Part shown: positions 33,011 to 44,427 of the stretch, piece by piece
How the letters are laid out: each line of letters starts with the position of its first letter
Position numbering within the stretch: the stretch's first letter is position 1
Assembly (NCBI GenBank): GCA_002049455.2
Contig: KV918920.1
Coordinates: forward strand, 1-64,000
Source: Porphyra umbilicalis
Taxonomy: Eukaryota; Rhodophyta; Bangiophyceae; Bangiales; Bangiaceae
Direction: 5' to 3'
DNA length: 64,000 nucleotides
The notes under the pieces: model-generated
The model's input: the letters and a program-made list of their open reading frames with translations, nothing else
Told to the model about the DNA's origin: nothing
Database searches by the model: none
Position numbers and translations under genes: made by a program

Positions 33011-33269
33011 GCTGCTTTGACCGCGGAATTTGACTCAGAAGACTTATTATACCCACGAACGTATAGGGGGAGGTCGATGAACAGACTCCAATGCGTCACT
33101 GGGACACAATTTGTCCGACGAGCAGCCGCGACGTGGCGCAGCAACGCTGCAAACGAAGTCAACCAGAGTCGCCTATGTGCAAAGGAGAGGAACATAGATG
33201 CTGCCAGCACTTGTGTTGGCTGGGCTCCCCCAGTGCCTACCTGGGTAATATGAGTCTGCTGAGTCGTAT

Positions 33270-34600
33270 TCCGCGGTCAAAGCAGCGTTCCAACGTGTTC
33301 CCGCGATATGAGCGGGCCTCACACGAAACATGGCGCCCCTCGAGGGGCACCGGGCGTGGACCTCTTTTTCCACAGTAAAACGCTTCCCCCGTGCATGGCA
33401 ACTGAAGAGAAGCTTCTGCCGTAGACAATGAGCCAAAGAACAGGTCAAACGCATACGTACAAGCAGATTTATAGGCGTTCCATTTTGGACCTGCTCAGAT
33501 CCGTGGCGCTTCCGAGCTGTCAGTCCGGTCGGCCCGGTCGGAGAAAATGTCGCCACCCTCGTCGCATTGGAATTCTAGATCAAATTTTGGTTGCCCTTTC
33601 CTGTGCCAATTTTGACATTGTCCTCCGGATGGAGGCTCGATTTGGAGGTGCCGCCGGTGTCGGATGGAACGCGTGGTGCCGCGGTGGGGCAGGTCCTGGA
33701 CTCTATCAGAGGAAGGGGCTCCGTGCCCCGAGAGCGCCTGTTCGATGGCCTCCCCCTATGCCTACCTAGGTAATATGAGTCGGCTGAGTCGTATTCCGCG
33801 GTCAAAGCAGCGTTCCAACGTGTTCCCGCGATATGAGCGGGCCTCACACGAAACATGGCGCCCCTCGAGGGGCACCGGGCGTGGACCTCTTTTTCCACAG
33901 TAAAACGCTTCCCCCGTGCATGGCAACTGAAGAGAAGCTTCTGCCGTAGACAATGAGCCAAAGAACAGGTCAAACGCATACGTACAAGCAGATTTATAGG
34001 CGTTCCATTTTGGACCTGCTCAGATCCGTGGCGCTTCCGAGCTGTCAGTCCGGTCGGCCCGGTCGGAGAAAATGTCGCCACCCTCGTCGCATTGGAATTC
34101 TAGATCAAATTTTGGTTGCCCTTTCCTGTGCCAATTTTGACATTGTCCTCCGGATGGAGGCTCGATTTGGAGGTGCCGCCGGTGTCGGATGGAACGCGTG
34201 GTGCCGCGGTGGGGCAGGTCCTGGACTCTATCAGAGGAAGGGGCTCCGTGCCCCGAGAGCGCCTGTTCGATGGCCTCCCCCTATGCCTACCTAGGTAATA
34301 TGAGTCGGCTGAGTCGTATTCCGCGGTCAAAGCAGCGTTCCAACGTGTTCCCGCGATATGAGCGGGCCTCACACGAAACATGGCGCCCCTCGAGGGGCAC
34401 CGGGCGTGGACCTCTTTTTCCACAATAAAACGCTCCCCCCGTGTATGGCAACTGAAGAGAAGCTTCTGCCGTAGACAATGAGCCAAAGAACAGGTCAAAC
34501 GCATACGTACAAGCAGATTTATAGGCGTTCCATTTTGGACCTGCTCAGATCCGTGGCGCTTCCGAGCTGTCAGTCGGGTCGGCATCCCCAGCAGCACTGT
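33270..34600 (-). repeat. 525-bp tandem repeats, right arm
   Basis: Reverse-complement copy of the left-arm 525-bp array, with the matching block near 33523, 34048 and 34573. Confidence 0.87.
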
Positions 34601-35479
34601 CTGCCGACCTCCCCCTACTCCTTCCCATGCAAATTGGGCACGCTGAGTTGGAAGCTGCTTTCAGAAAAGGTATTGGACGTGTTCCCATCGTATGAGCCAG
34701 CCCCGCAGGCAGAGAACTCCGCGGAAGGGGCCTCGGGCCTGTCTGTTTTCTCCGTCCATGATTCGTTGCGCTTGCGTATGCAGTACGAAGAGGAGCTCGT
34801 TCCGGATGCAAAGAGCCAAAGAACCATGATCGAGCACGCGCGGGGCCAGAGATACGAGCGTTTTTCTCAGCCCGACCGGATCCAGTCGTACGCTTCCAAT
34901 GGGCCGAGGGGGTCAGCACCCCCAGAAATACTGTCTTCCGACCTCCCCCTACTCCTGTCTGGGCAACGTGGGCCCGCTGAGTCAAAATCCGCTGTCCAAA
35001 CCCCCCTCGGATGTGATGCGGCAGTGTGATGGATGCGGCACTGTGCTGTCAAAGCAGCCCGTTTTGCCCATCCCCAACGAGAAAACCCCACCACGAACCA
35101 CAACAGGAGAGCGTCGTGCAGGTAAAGGCGAAAAGAAAGGTCCCACGCGGACCGCAAAAAAACAAGGTCCCACAACGACTACAAAAGAAAAAAAGAGCAA
35201 CCGAAAGCAAACAAAGCCCCAGCGTCGGCGCGACAAGCGCACAATGTAGAGGAGAAAAAGACAACAGCACGGCACAAAACAACAAACAAAACGACACAGA
35301 ACAGTGACGCAGAGAACGAGCAGGCGGTGACAGCGGCATCAATAGCAAACAAAGACCAAAAACACCCCTCTCTGGCGCCACTCTTGCACCAGAGAAGACG
35401 CGACGACACCGCCTGCTCTCCGCTCCGCAATTGCCCTCCTTCAAAGTCAACGCGTCCGTCCCCGAAAACCCGACAGCGC

Positions 35480-37720
35480 GCCACCATCAATGGTGTATTT
35501 CCACCTTCGCGGTTCAGTGGCACCCACAGAGAAGCCGAAAAAGACACGGGAAGCGACAGAAAAGAGGGATTGCCAACGCGTTGTGTCAGTGTCCACATTT
35601 TGGCGTCGCCGCCATCCCCCACCCCCTGCGGCGGGTCCCGTGCCCATCGTAAACAGTGCCGCCACGCCCCCCGCGCCCGCCAACGGATCGGCCCGTCCAC
35701 AACTGCCATCCATACTCTCCTCAGGACTCCCCAAAAGCACACAAAACACACCACAGCCGTACGTCCCCGACGGATGCGTGCACGTACCAGAACAGTCAAC
35801 CGAAAGGCCCGCGCAGCGCGCGGCCACGCCAACCAAAGCCACGCCCTCCCCCAGTCCCACCGCGCACGCACGACGCCGCCGCCGCCGATGCGCGCACGCC
35901 GGTGGGCGCGCGGGCCACACGCCGCCGACCCGCGTGCAACAATTGGTTGCACGCGGCCCGGCAGCGAGCGCCCGCCGCCGTCCTTTGCGTTTTCACCCCT
36001 GCCCGGTTCAGTGGCACCAACAGAAACGCCGAAAAAGACAAGGGAATCGACAGAAGAGAGGGATTGCCATCGCGTTGCGTCAGTGTCCACATTTTGGCGT
36101 CGCCGCCGTCTCCCACGTCTGCGGCGGCTCCCGTGCCCATCGTTAACAGTGTCGCCACCACCCCCGAGCCCGCCAACGGCTCGCCCCGTCCTCAACTGCC
36201 ATCCGTACGCTCCTCAGCACTCACAAGATGCACACGAAACACACTACAGGCTGACGTCCCGGACGAATGCGTGCACGTACCACAAGAGTCAACCCAAAAG
36301 CCCGCGCAGCGCGAGGCCACGCCAACCAGAGCCACGCCTACCCTCAGTCCCACCTCTCACGCACGACGCCGCCGCCGCCGATGCGTGCACGCTGGTGGGC
36401 GCGCGGGCCACACGCCGCCGACCCGCGTGCAACAATTGGTTGCACGCGGCCCGGCAGCGAGCGCCCGCCGCCGTCCTTTGCGTTTTCACCCCTGCCCGGT
36501 TCAGTGGCACCAACAGAGAAGCCGAAAAAGACACGGGAAGCGACAGAAAAGAGGGATTGCCAACGCGTTGTGTCAGTGTCCACATTTTGGCGTCGCCGCC
36601 ATCCCCCACCCCCTGCGGCAGGTCCCGTGCCCATCGTAAACAGTGCCGCCACGCCCCCCGCGCCCGCCAACGGATCGCCCCTGCCACAACTGCCATCCCT
36701 ACGCTCCTAAGCACTGCCCAAAAGCACACAAAACACACCACAGCCGTACGTCCCCGACGGATGCGTGCACGTACCACAAGAGTCAACCGAAAGGCCCGCG
36801 CAGCGCGCGGCCACGCCAACCAAAGCCACGCCTTCCCCCAGTCCCACCGCGCACGCACGATGCCGCCGCCGCCGATGTGCGCACGCCGGTGGGCGCCCGG
36901 GCCACACGCCGCCGACCCGCGTGCAACAATTGGTTGCACGCGGCCCGGCAGCGAGCGCCCGCCGCCGTCCTTTGCGTTTTCACCCCTGCCCGGTTCAGTG
37001 GCACCAACAGAAAAGCCGAAAAAGACACGGGAATCGACAGAAAAGAGGGATTGTCATCGCGTTGCGTCAGTGTCCACATTTTGGCGTCGCCGCCGTCTCC
37101 CACGTCTGCGGCGGCTCCCGTGCCCATCGTTAACAGTGTCGCCACCACCTCCAAGCCCGCTAACGGCTCGCCCCGTCCACAACTGCCATCCATACGCTCC
37201 TCAGGACTCCTCAGAAACACACAAAACACACCACAGCCGTACGTCCGCGACGGACGCGTGCACGTACCACAACAGTCATCCAAAAAGCCCGCACAGCGCG
37301 AGGCCACGCCAACCAAAGCCACGCCTACCCCCAGTCGCACCGCGCACGCACGACGCCGCCGCCGCCAATGCGCGCACGCCGGTGGGCGCGCGGGCCACAC
37401 GCCGCCGACCCGCGTGCAACAATTGGTTGCACGCGGCCCGGCAGCGAGCGCCCGCCGCCGTCCTTTGCGTTTTCACCCCTGCCCGGTTCAGTGGCACCAA
37501 CAGAAAAGCCGAAAATGACACGGGAATCGACAGAAAAGAGGGATTGCCATCGCGTTGCGTCAGTGTCCACATTTTGGCGTCGCCGCCGTCTCCCACGTCT
37601 GCGGCGGCTCCCGTGCCCATCGTAAACAGTGCCGCCAGCCCCCCCGAGCCCGCCATCGGCTCGCCCTGTCCACGACTGCCATCCGTACGCTCCTCAGCAC
37701 TCATCAGAAGCACAAACCAT
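35480..37720 (-). repeat. 493-bp tandem repeats, right arm
   Basis: TCCTTTGCGTTTTCACCCCT occurs at 35981, 36474, 36968 and 37461 (spacings 493, 494, 493), inverted relative to the left arm, with partial units at both ends. The array has about one more unit than the left arm. A plus-strand open frame of over 800 codons crosses it but alternates between translations from unit to unit. Confidence 0.87.
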
Positions 37721-37914
37721 GCGACACATCCGTCCCCGCTTGAGGAGTGCGCGTACCTCCGCAGTCATCCAAAAAGCCAGCACAGCCTGCGGCCACGCTG
37801 ATCGGCTCCTCACCGATCTTTCGCTCAGCTTCTATTGGGTGGGCGCCCACTGTGATGTCAGTTAACAGGTATCCAGCTGAGCAGGATAAGATTCGTTGTC
37901 AGTCCTTCTGCTCT

Positions 37915-39060
37915 TCACTTCGCACAGCACGGGTAAGTGTCTCGGCTGCTGTGTCGCCCGCCGTCCCGTCGACGCACCTTGAAGTACAGCTGCATTGCGT
38001 CGTTCCCATGACGGAGCTCCGACAAAAACTGAGTCAGCACCGCCCGGGTCCCGAGGGTCTTCAGTTTGGCACCGTCGGCGCACGCCATCATGACGCCCAC
38101 AAGATCAGCTGTGGAAAGCGACTCGGCGGTCAGTGCTTGCCCGTAAAAGTGGTGAGGCGCAGTAAAGAAGGCGTTCAACGTGTCCCTCACTTGCGTGGCG
38201 ATGACAGGGTCAGTGATATTCGCAAATTTCAAAGCAGCCGCGCGGAGCTGAACACCCGAGCGAATAGAGAAAGGGTTCTCGGACCCGTATATCTCGGCGT
38301 TCGCACCCGCACGGCGGGCATGCACCCCAACCGTCCGCAAAACATCGCTCATGCTCTTGCGCTTGGCGGGGGTGAACTTTGGCTGCTGCATGGACCGGAA
38401 GACTTTGTCCATGCTAGCCAAAGCCGCCGCCCGAGCCTCGTCCACGGTTCCGCCGGCACACGCGGCTTGAGCGGGAGCAACAGGTGGCGCCGGGACGTCA
38501 CGGTCGCCATGACGGGCACGGTCCGCAACAAGGGCGCCGGCCAGACGGGCGCCGCCTGGTGTGGCACCCGCGTCGCGGGCGGCCGCAATTGCGGCGTCCG
38601 CCGCTCGGGCCCGTGGCTGGGCCGCCGCCCCTCCCAAATCTTCGTCATCCACAATCGCGCTGCGGGCAACGTGGGCCGCCACATGCGAGCCGGCGAAGGA
38701 TTCACCCGCCGTCGCAGCTAGACTGCTCTTGGCCCGTGCGCGCTGCTCCTTAAGTTGTCGAGGCGCTTGGGCCCGATCGGCTAGGATGACCCGCAGCCGT
38801 CCATGCATTGCGGCCATGTCATGCTTTTCACAAACAAACTTGGCCGCCTTTCTTGAACGTGTCGGGATGGCACACGACCTCATGTCCTCCGTGTGCCCCC
38901 GCACCCTGCAGGCTCCGCATGCCACAGCACACAGGGTACACGTCGTCTGCCCGCAGGCATCAACGCATGGATACTTCGGGCTTTGCACGAGCGGGCAAGT
39001 GCGCGTGTCGTGTCCATCCATGTTGCAGGCACTGCACCGACGGACACGCGTCTCGGCCAT
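37915..39060 (-). CDS. Zinc-knuckle protein carried by the 12-kb element
   Basis: 381 residues from the ATG at 39058-39060. The frame is open further upstream, but the cysteine region begins right after this Met. Near the start is a CCHC knuckle, CSACNMDGHDTRTC (C-x2-C-x4-H-x4-C), then a second cysteine cluster (CGQTTCTLCAVACGACRVRG). The middle is Ala-rich, and the C-terminal half (FSIRSGVQLRAAALKFANIT, FFTAPHHFYGQALTAES) looks globular and helical. Such knuckles bind single-stranded nucleic acid. The gene is convergent with the transposase and lies inside the terminal repeats, so it is probably an accessory gene of the transposon. I recognise no specific family. Confidence 0.68.
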   Translation of the reverse strand: MAETRVRRCSACNMDGHDTRTCPLVQSPKYPCVDACGQTTCTLCAVACGACRVRGHTEDMRSCAIPTRSRKAAKFVCEKHDMAAMHGRLRVILADRAQAPRQLKEQRARAKSSLAATAGESFAGSHVAAHVARSAIVDDEDLGGAAAQPRARAADAAIAAARDAGATPGGARLAGALVADRARHGDRDVPAPPVAPAQAACAGGTVDEARAAALASMDKVFRSMQQPKFTPAKRKSMSDVLRTVGVHARRAGANAEIYGSENPFSIRSGVQLRAAALKFANITDPVIATQVRDTLNAFFTAPHHFYGQALTAESLSTADLVGVMMACADGAKLKTLGTRAVLTQFLSELRHGNDAMQLYFKVRRRDGGRHSSRDTYPCCAK

Positions 39061-39594
39061 GCCTGCAAGGGATAAAACAACCATGTTTGCAGAAAAAAAA
39101 TCAACCGTACAATGCACTGCGCCGTTAGAATATTGAGATGAGTGGAGTGGGCCAGCCGCGTCCATGAAATCGTGCCATTCCGACAACAAAGTGCGCCACA
39201 CGAAGCAGACGCGTGTCACGTACCAGCCAGTGGTGGCGAGCCTGTACCCACGGGGGCGTCTGGGGCTCCCGAGCGCGAAGCGGTGCCCTCCATGCGTCAC
39301 GGGAACGGTGAGCAGAAACCGTAGTGTGAGCGGACACGCGACCTCGTTGCGGGGCACGGGGACAGTGACGGGAATGGCGACAGTGATGAGCCCCGTGAAG
39401 ATGACGAGTGAAGCTGTGCCCGCGGACAGCTGGTCGAGGGCGGCCACGGCAGTCGATTTCCTGGACAGGTTGTCACTCTCCAAATCCAATCGACTTGACA
39501 GGAAATGCTGCACTTCCTCATGGATCTCGTCTTGAAAGGCGCCGAAACCAACCCTAACATTTCGTTTGAATGATTAACAGTGATGTAACTGTCG

Positions 39595-39637
39595 GTCTCT
39601 GTCTCTGGCCGCCAGGACAGAATTGGGGGATCAGCAA
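39595..39637 (-). repeat. Right terminal inverted repeat, 43 bp
   Basis: Exact inverted match to 27606-27648, followed by TA at 39638-39639. Confidence 0.92.
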
Positions 39638-39675
39638 TAGATAGACGTTTCGCTACTGAGAGCATCTCCACCAAT

Positions 39676-40828
39676 CGTCACGGCCGGCAGAATCCCCATC
39701 CAAACGGGTTTTAGATGGGCCTTGGATGTTGCCTCGTCACTCTTTGGTTGTTGACGGATGGGCTTCTCCTGCTGATTCAAGCCCATCCACCAGAGTTTTG
39801 GATGGGATACCTCTGGGCTTTGGATGGGATTTCGATGTGCGCTTCCAGCCGATGGCGTGGTCCCCAGTTCCACCCGGGAGTCCTTCGTGTGGAGGTGACC
39901 CGCTCGAGAGACACCGTGTGATCCTCGGCAGGCTCGGCCGTTTCATATTCAGAAAGCCGGTGTGAAACCAAAAGGCCATGTGATTGGCTACCAGTCGCAC
40001 GTGGAGTGGCCACACCGCGCAGCAGTTTGGGCCAATCCAATTGGTCTTCTGGAAGTATAAGTATTCTGTTCCAAAGCATGCCAATTGCACGGGCCTCGCT
40101 TAGAGCCGGCCGTCCTCACGACCGACTCTGAATTCGACGAGGTGAAGTCGCGGCGGAGGCATAGTTGCAGCGTTCGTGACTCCAGTGCCGCGTTGTGTGG
40201 GCGGGGGTCCTCGCGGGAGTCAGGGGTTCGAGACAGTCTCTCAACACACTGTGCAAGTGACGGAGTTTTTGCACTCTCGAAGCGAATAGCGGAGCGCAGC
40301 GTGGAGCACGTCGTTTCGCGATGTCACCGACTCATTGCAAGTTTCAAGGTCAAGTCATCTTCTGTCGCTGTCTGTCGGCGTGAAAAAGACGACCGTCGGC
40401 TTGGTCGTGACGTGGACGGGGTGGACACAATCTACAAGATTTGAATCCCAAGTACTGAGAAATATGGGAGTTTTATCGCAGAAAAGCAAGGGTCGACCTC
40501 GTGCCGCGGACGCCGCTGAGCAGATGGAACAAATGGGAGCAGTACGGTGGCTACAATTAGAAAGGGCCCGGCACAAGAGTAGAAATGATGCTGGCCCAAT
40601 CAGGTGTCGTGATTCTTCCGCGGACGTGACGAGGGCCGAAAAGAAACGGCTGTGATGCACAAAAGAGCGGTGAATTCTGTCTGGCCTCGGTCGAGGAAGC
40701 CCATCCCAGTAACTCTTTGGATGGGGATTCGAGGGGCCCTCACAGACGTCCAAACCGCCCATCCGTCACAGTTTTGGATACGAATAGGCTTTGGATGGGG
40801 ACAGATGGGGATTCTGGCGGCCGTGATG
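39676..40828. mobile_element. Small foldback-like non-autonomous element
   Basis: CGTCACGGCCGGCAGAATCC (39676 onward) and the complement of 40804-40828 form a 25-bp inverted repeat with two mismatches. Both ends carry several TTTGGATGGG motifs (39797-39830 and 40716-40800) facing into the element. No transposase is visible. GAGCATCTCCACCA just outside the left repeat recalls PIF/Harbinger-type MITE ends, but no target duplication was established. Confidence 0.5.
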
Positions 40829-41380
40829 ATGGCTCCAACCGTCCAAACAGCCAAACGTGGCACCGTTCGGCCAACGAGGGCACTGGGGGAGAAAGCGAGG
40901 TCCAAAACTAGTGTTTGACGGTGGTGTGACGGCCCAAAAAGAGCACTTCACACAATTCTAATTCTCTACTGCATCTCGAGTTCCGAACGCGCGACTGCCC
41001 CTGTTGTGGAGCTTCAACGGTCCAAACAGGCCTGTTTGGCGCCGCTTTAAAGTGTTTAGCCAAAGCATGGTTCCATTTTCGCCAACCTTATTGCTGTCTT
41101 CCCAATTTTGGCCGATCCCGTCGGTGTCAAGAGGGGTGATCAACAGTGCGAAACAGCGTCTCAGCCATCCACTCGGCCGGATAGAGTCGATTGACCAATG
41201 GGCAGTTAACTCAGACCCCTTCTTGACTTTGACCTTATCGGCCAAAATTGGGAAAACAGCAATACGCCAATGCAATGCGTGACCCGTGGCGGGCGCACAA
41301 TCTCGAGAGGCGCCGCGATCGAAAGAGGCGCTTGACTTGTCCCGATCGATCGCACTTACAGGGCATGACAGGATAATTCT
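40829..41380. other. No gene seen
   Basis: Near-neutral sequence between the foldback element and the 759-bp duplication, with no recognisable gene, repeat or RNA. Confidence 0.35.
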
Positions 41381-42140
41381 CCCAACACAGAGCCCGTCGC
41401 TGCGAGAAAGCAGAAGAAAAACATCGAGACAAACATGCGCTAAACAGTTTTCTTCGCCTCCCCACACCTAAGGGACCGCTTCACCGGTCGACGATGGGCG
41501 AGGTCCGCGGCGAGGGGCCGCTCAATGAGGCCTTGAGCGGCCGCAAAGGCCGCGTCGAGGCACACCTTCTGCGCGCGTGCAGTGGCGCGCAGGAGACACA
41601 GGTCCTCCTCTGCCCCGCTCGTCCCGCGGCGGTCCGCAACAACGGAGACCGCAACGCCGCCAGCCGCCGCCTCAGCTGCATGCTGAGCGACGACGCGCCG
41701 CCACGCCATGACGGCGTCGACGGCCGCCTCCCGCGCAAAGACGAACTCCGCCGGCCGCAGCACAGCTAGTGTGTTAAGGGGATCGTCCAAGATCGGCGTG
41801 CAGCTCGACACGTACGAGTGTACAATCATGCACAATCGGTGCGGGATCATCTGCAATCGACTCTACTAGGCCGGCGGTCGATTGTCAGCAGCAGAGCGAC
41901 CGGCCGGATTGCATGCTTGTAAGCACCCCCCTCTGGGAAGCACACTCCAGAGCCTGGAATGCGAGTCGGGTTTCCCAGACCCCTCTATCCCCAAGTTATT
42001 GAGCCAGCTCGAACCGAGATAGCGGGCTTTGAAAATTGTGCAATGGAAAGTCGCCGGGGTTGACCCATGCAAGAGGGCCACCATGGGGGGGGCTCCATTG
42101 ATGCCAGTTGGATGATTTGCGCCTGTCGCGGAGACTGCGG
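41381..42140. repeat. 759-bp direct duplication, copy 1
   Basis: Matches 43668-44427 at a constant offset of 2287 with only a few substitutions noticed. It contains a GC-rich minus-strand frame of 138 codons (41440-41856) identical in both copies, but that proves only that the duplication is recent. The frame has no recognisable domain. Confidence 0.88.
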
Positions 42141-43667
42141 TCACAACCACCGCTCTTTCCAGTGCGCATGCGCGTTGCACCTGGACACGGCTTCAGAAGC
42201 TGTAACACCGCCGCCCACCGCACACCGGCTGCGCCCCACCACTTGACGTGGTCCGCAGCTGCGGGCAGGCGCTGTTCTTCTTGTGGTGGTCTGCGACCGG
42301 CGTGGGTGCCGAAACATTCATGGTGGCCCTCCGCTGATAGCGGTGGGCCCGCTTGTGGTTGTTAGAAGCGGGTAGTGAGGTTCGTTTGCACCACCTCGGT
42401 GGTTTGCGGACGGTTGTGTGCTGAGTGGCATTGTTCAGTGGTCCCAGGACGACCGCGCTTTTGTTCGGAGGTTTGCGAGCAATAGGACGTTGGCTTCACC
42501 TCGTTGGCCGCACGTGGCTTCTCCCCACTGAGCTGCCACTTTGTTTTCTCGTTCTCTTACTGCTCTGACATCCTTATCAACACCTGTTCCCCACTGCCTT
42601 CCCCTTCTCATTCTCGTGCCGCATCACGCCTCACTTGGCACCTAGGCACGCTCGTGTTCCGTTTGGCTTGCTTGGTTTTCGTATCCGTGTTGGCGTGCGC
42701 GGGAGTGAAGCGGGTAAAAGCTTTGAGCTGCGGCTGCCAACAGCGCTCTGATGCACCGTTGCTGACACATGCTATGCTTTATCGTGTTGCGCTTTCACGT
42801 TGTTATCCACGGATGTTTGCTTTCTTTTTTTGAGCTACTGTACGTCAATTTGGCATGTGGAATGAATGTGCGGCCTTCTCATTTGCTGTTTCTGTCCGAG
42901 CAGATACGGATTCGCTGCCTCAAGCTGCGCGCGACGTGGTCGCATTCATGGCCATGAGGATCTCGGAGTCGTCGTGGGCGGCCGTGGCTGTGGCGGCGGC
43001 CGTGTTCCTCGGGCTGTCCGCTCTGCAGCCTGGACAGCAGCTTCCCGGGGAGCGTGTCGTCACCTTTTTCTCTTTTGTGCTCACGTTCTCGCACGCAGGT
43101 TGCCCCCTGCTGCTGGGCCAGAGCGCTCCAGAGATCCCGGTGCAGTGGATGGCCTCGACCTCCTGTCTGCTCGGTGCAGAAGGCAGAGACGAGCAGCTGG
43201 TTGCAGCGGCATCGTGTTTGGCTGACGCCGACGCGCAGACGTGGGGGCGCCTGCGCCGTGTCCTTTTCTGGGTTCTGGTCTGTATTTAGTCGCTTGCATT
43301 TTCAGAGGGCTCCATCGTCTTTCTCGTTCGGCGTTTGACTGCACGCGTAGTGGTCCACATGAGCCAGGTGTTGGCGTGGTGGCGCCGCGGGTACGCTGAG
43401 GGTGACGCTTTGCCTGCTCCGCAGGGATTAGGCAATCTTGGGCCTGCTTTAGAGCAGGACGCTGCTGCTTTTTAGATGTGCTTGGCATTCTTATTTCTGT
43501 TTATTCCTCTTTGTTCCATTGTGCTTGCACAGCCTCATGCGGCGAGCCATGTCTGTTTTGTCATCGGGGTAAAACAAGCTCCAGTGGCTCAGCAGTTTCG
43601 TACTCTCGTGCTGTGCTCAGATAGTCTGTCTGGAACGCTACAGACACGATGATGCCAGGTTTATTAT
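42141..43667. other. 1.5-kb unique segment between direct duplicates
   Basis: Mixed composition. A plus-strand frame of about 144 codons at 42855-43289 is hydrophobic in part but has no domain or homologue I recognise. Nothing firmly supported. Confidence 0.35.
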
Positions 43668-44427
43668 CCCAATACAGAGCCCGTCGCTGCGAGAAAGCAG
43701 AAGAAAAACATCGAGACAAACATGCGCTAAACAGTTTTCTTCGCCTCCCCACACCTAAGGGACCGCTTCACCGGTCGACGATGGGCGAGGTCCGCGGCGA
43801 GGGGCCGCTCAATGAGGCCTTGAGCGGCCGCAAAGGCCGCGTCGAGGCACACCTTCTGCGCGCGTGCAGTGGCGCGCAGGAGACACAGGTCCTCCTCTGC
43901 CCCGCTCGTCCCGCGGCGGTCCGCAACAACGGAGACCGCAACGCCGCCAGCCGCCGCCTCAGCTGCATGCTGAGCGACGACGCGCCGCCACGCCATGACG
44001 GCGTCGACGGCCGCCTCCCGCGCAAAGACGAACTCCGCCGGCCGCAGCACAGCTAGTGTGTTAAGGGGATCGTCCAAGATCGGCGTGCAGCTCGACACGT
44101 ACGAGTGTACAATCATGCACAATCGGTGCGGGATCATCTGCAATCGACTCTACTAGGCCGGCGGTCGATTGTCAGCAGCAGAGCGACCGGCCGGATTGCA
44201 TGCTTGCAAGCACCCCCCTCTGGGAAGCACACTCCAGAGCCTGGAATGCGAGTCGGGTTTCCAAGACCCCTCTATCCCCAAGTTATTGAGCCAGCTCGAA
44301 CCGAGATAGCGGGCTTTGAAAATTGTGCAATGGAAAGTCGCCGGGGTTGACCCATGCAAGAGGGCCACCATGGGGGGGGCTCCATTGATGCCAGTTGGAT
44401 GATTTGCGCCTGTCGCGGTGACTGCGG
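43668..44427. repeat. 759-bp direct duplication, copy 2
   Basis: Second copy of 41381-42140. Its right edge coincides with the outer edge of the copia 3' LTR at 44428, whereas copy 1 continues into unrelated sequence at 42141. Confidence 0.88.

Larger units (their letters stand above)
29200..37110. repeat. Giant palindrome, arms about 3.8 kb
   Basis: Positions p and 66297-p are reverse complements over long distances: 30847-31248 mirrors 35049-35450, and 32216-32722 mirrors 33575-34081, with no net indel. Further out the sum shifts by one (30103 mirrors 36195). Arms differ at very few sites. The central spacer, roughly 33070-33230, is unpaired and unique. The outer arms end in 493-bp tandem repeats, with more units on the right. 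Confidence 0.88.
27606..39637. mobile_element. 12-kb Tc1/IS630-type element with giant palindrome
   Basis: Perfect 43-bp terminal inverted repeats (TTGCTGATCCCCCAATTCTG... at 27606-27648; complement at 39595-39637) are flanked by TA (27604-27605 and 39638-39639). At the left is a plus-strand Tc1/IS630-type transposase (28131-29144), at the right a convergent zinc-knuckle gene (37915-39060). The roughly 8.5 kb between them is a large inverted repeat centred near 33,148, made of tandem 493-bp and 525-bp units. Tc1-type elements are usually 1-5 kb, so this size and content are unusual. It may be one element, or a composite in which satellite DNA expanded inside it. Confidence 0.85.

Noticed and set aside
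29200-37110. CRISPR-like array or viral palindrome
   Set aside because: Units are hundreds of bases long with no short spacers, and no capsid or replication gene is present; the element ends and transposase identify a DNA transposon.
35327-37801. A plus-strand open frame of over 800 codons
   Set aside because: It crosses 493-bp tandem repeats whose length is not a multiple of three, so each unit is translated differently; low stop density in GC-rich satellite explains it.
41440-41856. 138-codon frame conserved in both 759-bp duplicates
   Set aside because: Conservation reflects recent duplication only; there is no domain or independent support.
42855-43289. 144-codon hydrophobic plus-strand frame
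   Set aside because: No homology, no clear start context and other overlapping frames.
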